Shown: positions 61,486-64,000 of the stretch, in pieces
How positions within the stretch are numbered: position 1 is the stretch's first letter
Layout: every line of letters starts with the position of its first letter
Source: an uncultured Ruminococcus sp.
GTDB lineage: Bacteria; Bacillota; Clostridia; Oscillospirales; Ruminococcaceae
Reading direction: 5' to 3'
NCBI GenBank assembly: GCA_947169885.1
Contig: CAMVRM010000014.1
Span: 1 to 64,000 of the forward strand
DNA length: 64,000 nucleotides
Translations under genes and position numbers: made by a program
The notes under the pieces: generated by a model
Told to the model about the DNA's origin: nothing
Databases searched by the model: none
The model's input: only the letters and a program-made list of their open reading frames with translations

Positions 61486-62166
61486 ATGGAAGATAACAAA
61501 AAAAACAGTTCGCTGGGGATAGCTGTGTTCGTCACTATCATGCTTCTTCTCGGAATGGGGCTGTATCTTTTTTTCAGACGACCCGAGATAAAGCAGACCG
61601 TTCCCAAAGCGAAACAGTATTTCACATATCAGACCGACTACAAGGAATATGTTCTTAAATATGCGGAGAAATATGACATCGACCCATGCTACATATTCGC
61701 AGTTATCCGCACCGAATCGTCTTTCAACGAACAGGCTGAGAGCGAAGTCGGCGCAAGAGGTCTTATGCAGATAATGCCCGATGCCTTTGACTGGATAAAA
61801 TTCAGGCTGGAAGATGACAGAGGGCTGACGTTCGACGATATGTATACCGCCGAATACAATATTGAGTATGGTACTTATATGCTTTCGTTCCTTTATGATA
61901 TGTTCGGCAGTTATGAGCTTGCCTCAGCTGCTTATCATCAGGGCATGAATGCCGTTCAGGGCTGGATAGATGACGGGACGATCGACCCCGAACATTTCAG
62001 CGTTGACGAGAACCTTGACGATATGCCGTCAGATCTCACGCAGGATTATATCTACAAAGTTATGAAAGCATTTGATAAATACAAGCAAGATACTGAATTA
62101 GAGGAGGAAATCAACAATGGAAAACAACAAGACAGCGGCGGAACTGCTGACGGAGAAACTTCTTGA
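61486..62166 (+). CDS. Membrane-anchored lytic transglycosylase (SLT domain)
   Basis: A 226-residue enzyme that cleaves peptidoglycan glycan strands. An N-terminal membrane anchor (about 10-28) is followed by an SLT domain with IRTESSFNEQAESEVGARG (catalytic Glu near residue 84), LMQIMPDAFDWI and AAYHQGMNAVQGW. A short Gln/Gly-rich tail ends the protein. Its last 50 nt overlap the aminopeptidase gene in another frame, including that gene's ribosome site. Confidence 0.9.
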   Translation: MEDNKKNSSLGIAVFVTIMLLLGMGLYLFFRRPEIKQTVPKAKQYFTYQTDYKEYVLKYAEKYDIDPCYIFAVIRTESSFNEQAESEVGARGLMQIMPDAFDWIKFRLEDDRGLTFDDMYTAEYNIEYGTYMLSFLYDMFGSYELASAAYHQGMNAVQGWIDDGTIDPEHFSVDENLDDMPSDLTQDYIYKVMKAFDKYKQDTELEEEINNGKQQDSGGTADGETS

Positions 62167-63523
62167 AGAACCTAAAAACGCAGGTCTTATCATGAGCGAT
62201 GAGGAGATCGCTTCCGCAGATGATTTCTGCGAGGGCTACAAGGCATTCCTCTCCGCAGGTAAGACCGAGCGCCTTGCCTGCAAAGAGGCTGTAAGGCTCG
62301 CTGAGGAGGCAGGCTTCACCGCTTATGACAAGGACGCTGAGTATAAGGCAGGCGACCGCTTCTACTTCGTGAACAGGAACAAGTCTATAATTCTCACAGT
62401 AATGGGCAAAAAGCCGCTTGCTGAGGGCATCAGACTTGCTGCCGCTCACATCGACTCGCCGAGACTTGACTTAAAACAGCACCCTCTCTATGAGGAAAAG
62501 GACATGGCACTGTTCAAGACCCACTACTACGGCGGCATCAAGAAGTATCAGTGGACAACTGTTCCTATGGCTCTGCACGGCGTTGTTGTAAGAGGTGACG
62601 GAACTTCCGTTGAGATAAACATCGGCGAGGACGAGGGCGACCCCGTATTCTGCGTGACTGATCTGCTTATCCACCTTGCTGACAGTCAGATGAAGCGCAC
62701 TCTTGCAGACGGCGTTCGTGGTGAGGAACTGAATCTGCTGGTTGGTTCAAGACCTTTCAAGGACGACAAGATCTCCAATAAGGTAAAGCTGAACATCATG
62801 CGTATCCTCAACGAAAAGTATGAGATAACCGAGCATGATTTCGTTTCGGCTGAACTTGAAATAGTCCCTGCATACAAGGCTGTCGACATCGGCTTTGACA
62901 GAAGCATGGTAGGTTCTTACGGTCAGGATGACAGAGTTTGCGCTTATGCTTCGCTCATGGCTATTCTGGGCTGTGATGCTCCCGAGTATACCGCTATGAC
63001 CGTTCTCACCGACAAGGAGGAGATCGGAAGCGAGGGCAACACAGGTCTGAACAGCTCCTACCTGCCCTACTTCATCGACGATCTTGCAGAAAAGCAGGGT
63101 GTCAAAGGTCACACGGTAATAAGCAATTCTCTCTGCCTTTCCGCTGACGTTAACGCTGCGGAAGATCCCACATTCTCTGACGTTACCGAGTCGAGAAACG
63201 CTTCAAAGCTGGGTTACGGAGTTGTGTTCACAAAGTACACGGGCGCAAGAGGCAAGAGCGGCACTTCCGATGCTTCTGCTGAGTTTGTCGGACGCATCAG
63301 AAAGATGATGAATGACGGCGGCGTTATCTGGCAGACAGGCGAACTGGGCAAGGTAGATGCAGGCGGCGGCGGAACAGTTGCCTGCTACATCGCAGACCTC
63401 GACATGGACGTTATCGACGTAGGCGTTCCCGTGCTTTCGATGCACGCTCCTTTCGAGATAACTTCAAAGCTGGATACATACCAGTGCTACAAGGCTGTAA
63501 CGGTTTTCTTTGAGGATAAATAA
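62117..63523 (+). CDS. M18-family aminopeptidase
   Basis: A 468-residue zinc aminopeptidase. Metal and catalytic regions are LAAAHIDSPRLDLKQHPL (first His and Asp), GQDDRVCAYASL (bridging Asp), LTDKEEIGSEGNTG (Glu pair), and the C-terminal VPVLSMHAPFEITSKLD (last His). It should remove N-terminal acidic or neutral residues from peptides in the cytoplasm. GAGGAGG lies 8 nt before the ATG at 62117. It is the last gene of the operon. Confidence 0.93.
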   Translation: MENNKTAAELLTEKLLEEPKNAGLIMSDEEIASADDFCEGYKAFLSAGKTERLACKEAVRLAEEAGFTAYDKDAEYKAGDRFYFVNRNKSIILTVMGKKPLAEGIRLAAAHIDSPRLDLKQHPLYEEKDMALFKTHYYGGIKKYQWTTVPMALHGVVVRGDGTSVEINIGEDEGDPVFCVTDLLIHLADSQMKRTLADGVRGEELNLLVGSRPFKDDKISNKVKLNIMRILNEKYEITEHDFVSAELEIVPAYKAVDIGFDRSMVGSYGQDDRVCAYASLMAILGCDAPEYTAMTVLTDKEEIGSEGNTGLNSSYLPYFIDDLAEKQGVKGHTVISNSLCLSADVNAAEDPTFSDVTESRNASKLGYGVVFTKYTGARGKSGTSDASAEFVGRIRKMMNDGGVIWQTGELGKVDAGGGGTVACYIADLDMDVIDVGVPVLSMHAPFEITSKLDTYQCYKAVTVFFEDK

Positions 63524-63549
63524 ACAGCTGACACACCATAAATAACAAC

Positions 63550-63594
63550 ACAAGGCTGAGTGATCTCAACGGTCACACAGCCTTGTTTTTATTT
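63550..63594 (+). terminator. Terminator of the DUF951-prfA-aminopeptidase operon
   Basis: ACAAGGCTG (63550-63558) pairs with CAGCCTTGT (63578-63586), followed by TTTTATTT. The palindromic element starts at the next base, 63595. Confidence 0.88.
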
Positions 63595-63643
63595 AGAACC
63601 TGTCTTCACAAGGCTCTGTACGTGTCTTGTGAAGACAGGTTCT
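63595..63643 (-). repeat. Short form of the dispersed palindromic element (copy 5, inverted)
   Basis: 49 bp, with arms 63595-63614 and 63624-63643. Its loop TCTGTACGT is the reverse complement of the loop in the 11392 copy, so this copy lies in the opposite orientation. One arm differs by a single base (AAGGC for AAGAC). TTA flanks both sides. Confidence 0.9.
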
Positions 63644-63679
63644 TATTTGGAAAATTCAGCGCTGTTCCTGCATAGGTTC

Positions 63680-64000
63680 TTACTTGCAGTACTCTGCAAC
63701 GGCACGGTTCACGAACTCTGCTGTTCCCTCACCGCCTGCCTTGTCGATGTTCTTCCTGAATTCATCGGTGGTATACATCTGAGCAAGAGAAGCAAGCATC
63801 TCATTTGTGCAGTGATAATAGTTCTTAGTGATGACACTTTGCAGTTTTTCCACCTGCGCTCTTACCTCATCGCTGTCAGCGGACTTGTCACGCAATTTCC
63901 CGAACTCGGCAAAAACGCTCATAAGTTCATTTGCAGCTGCCGTTTCCTCCTGTTCAGAGCGGTCACTGCTCTTTTTCTCATACTCGGCATATTCTTTCGT
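63680..64000 (-). CDS. TipAS-domain protein, partial (C-terminal part)
   Basis: The frame is open from 64000 to a stop at 63680, and the start lies beyond the window. The visible 106 residues match the end of the TipAS domain: KEYAEYE near the left edge, VITKNYYHCTNEMLASLAQMYTTDEF, then KNIDKAGGEGTAEFVNRAVAEYC. In full-length proteins this domain follows a MerR-type DNA-binding domain and senses thiopeptide-like drugs or other hydrophobic ligands. Whether the N-terminal part is present cannot be seen here. Confidence 0.82.
   Translation of the reverse strand, partial: TKEYAEYEKKSSDRSEQEETAAANELMSVFAEFGKLRDKSADSDEVRAQVEKLQSVITKNYYHCTNEMLASLAQMYTTDEFRKNIDKAGGEGTAEFVNRAVAEYCK

Overview
The window comes from a Gram-positive, low-to-mid GC anaerobe of the Clostridia, most likely a Ruminococcus-type member of the Oscillospirales. 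The signs are consensus sigma-A promoters with 17-bp spacers, strong AGGAGG ribosome sites, a tryptophan T-box, NfnAB, a GatCAB pathway with an archaeal-type AspRS, Ser/Glu/Thr-rich lipoproteins, and plant-glycan type hydrolases (GH43, GH59-like). The genus is an inference from gene content. There is no rRNA, prophage, insertion sequence with transposase, or CRISPR array.

Layout. 1-400: a tRNA-Thr (minus) and a strong promoter. 404-8110: a seven-gene membrane operon. It holds a degenerate EAL protein, a membrane-anchored TasA-like protein, a SipW-type signal peptidase, a membrane-tethered McrB-type AAA+ ATPase, a 1008-residue DUF2357/McrC-like protein fused to a second SipW-type peptidase, and two small helical proteins. 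This is the best candidate for an undescribed system. 8118-9905 (minus): azlD, azlC, tatD. 10146-13773: a PpiC lipoprotein, a PD-(D/E)XK-like protein and a D,D-carboxypeptidase. 13870-22309: a tryptophan T-box followed by trpE, trpS, a membrane protein, a trpG-trpD fusion, trpC, trpB and trpA, without trpF. 22384-24926: an L,D-transpeptidase and a cytidylate-kinase-like gene, divergent around a WalR-like box cluster. 25087-29038: galK, an unknown protein, a P-loop kinase, trmB and a membrane-anchored protein. 29258-33618 (minus): PNP, mtnA, birA, glpK.

33838-35331: flotillin. 35566-39399 (minus): a lipoprotein and a GH59-like enzyme with a C-terminal membrane anchor; ychF, a Cys-rich membrane peptide, an orphan FtsX-type permease and an aminotransferase follow. 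45414-46763 (minus): GH43. 47159-48426: metA plus a small partner. 48517-50750 (minus): nfnA-nfnB. 50893-52134 (minus): a GHL10 lipoprotein. 52241-56879 (minus): gatC, gatA and a GatB-AspRS fusion. 57048-58316 (minus): lysA. 58553-63523: DUF951, prfA, a Sua5 homologue, coaE, a lytic transglycosylase and an M18 aminopeptidase. 63680-64000 (minus): the end of a TipAS-domain protein.

Five copies of one palindromic element lie just after gene ends: 49 bp at 11392 and 63595, and 163 bp at 29096, 35389 and 45252. They share about 20-bp inverted ends and are usually flanked by TTA on both sides. In two places the flanking TTA is the stop codon of the neighbouring gene.

All family assignments rest on reading motifs by eye; no database search was run.
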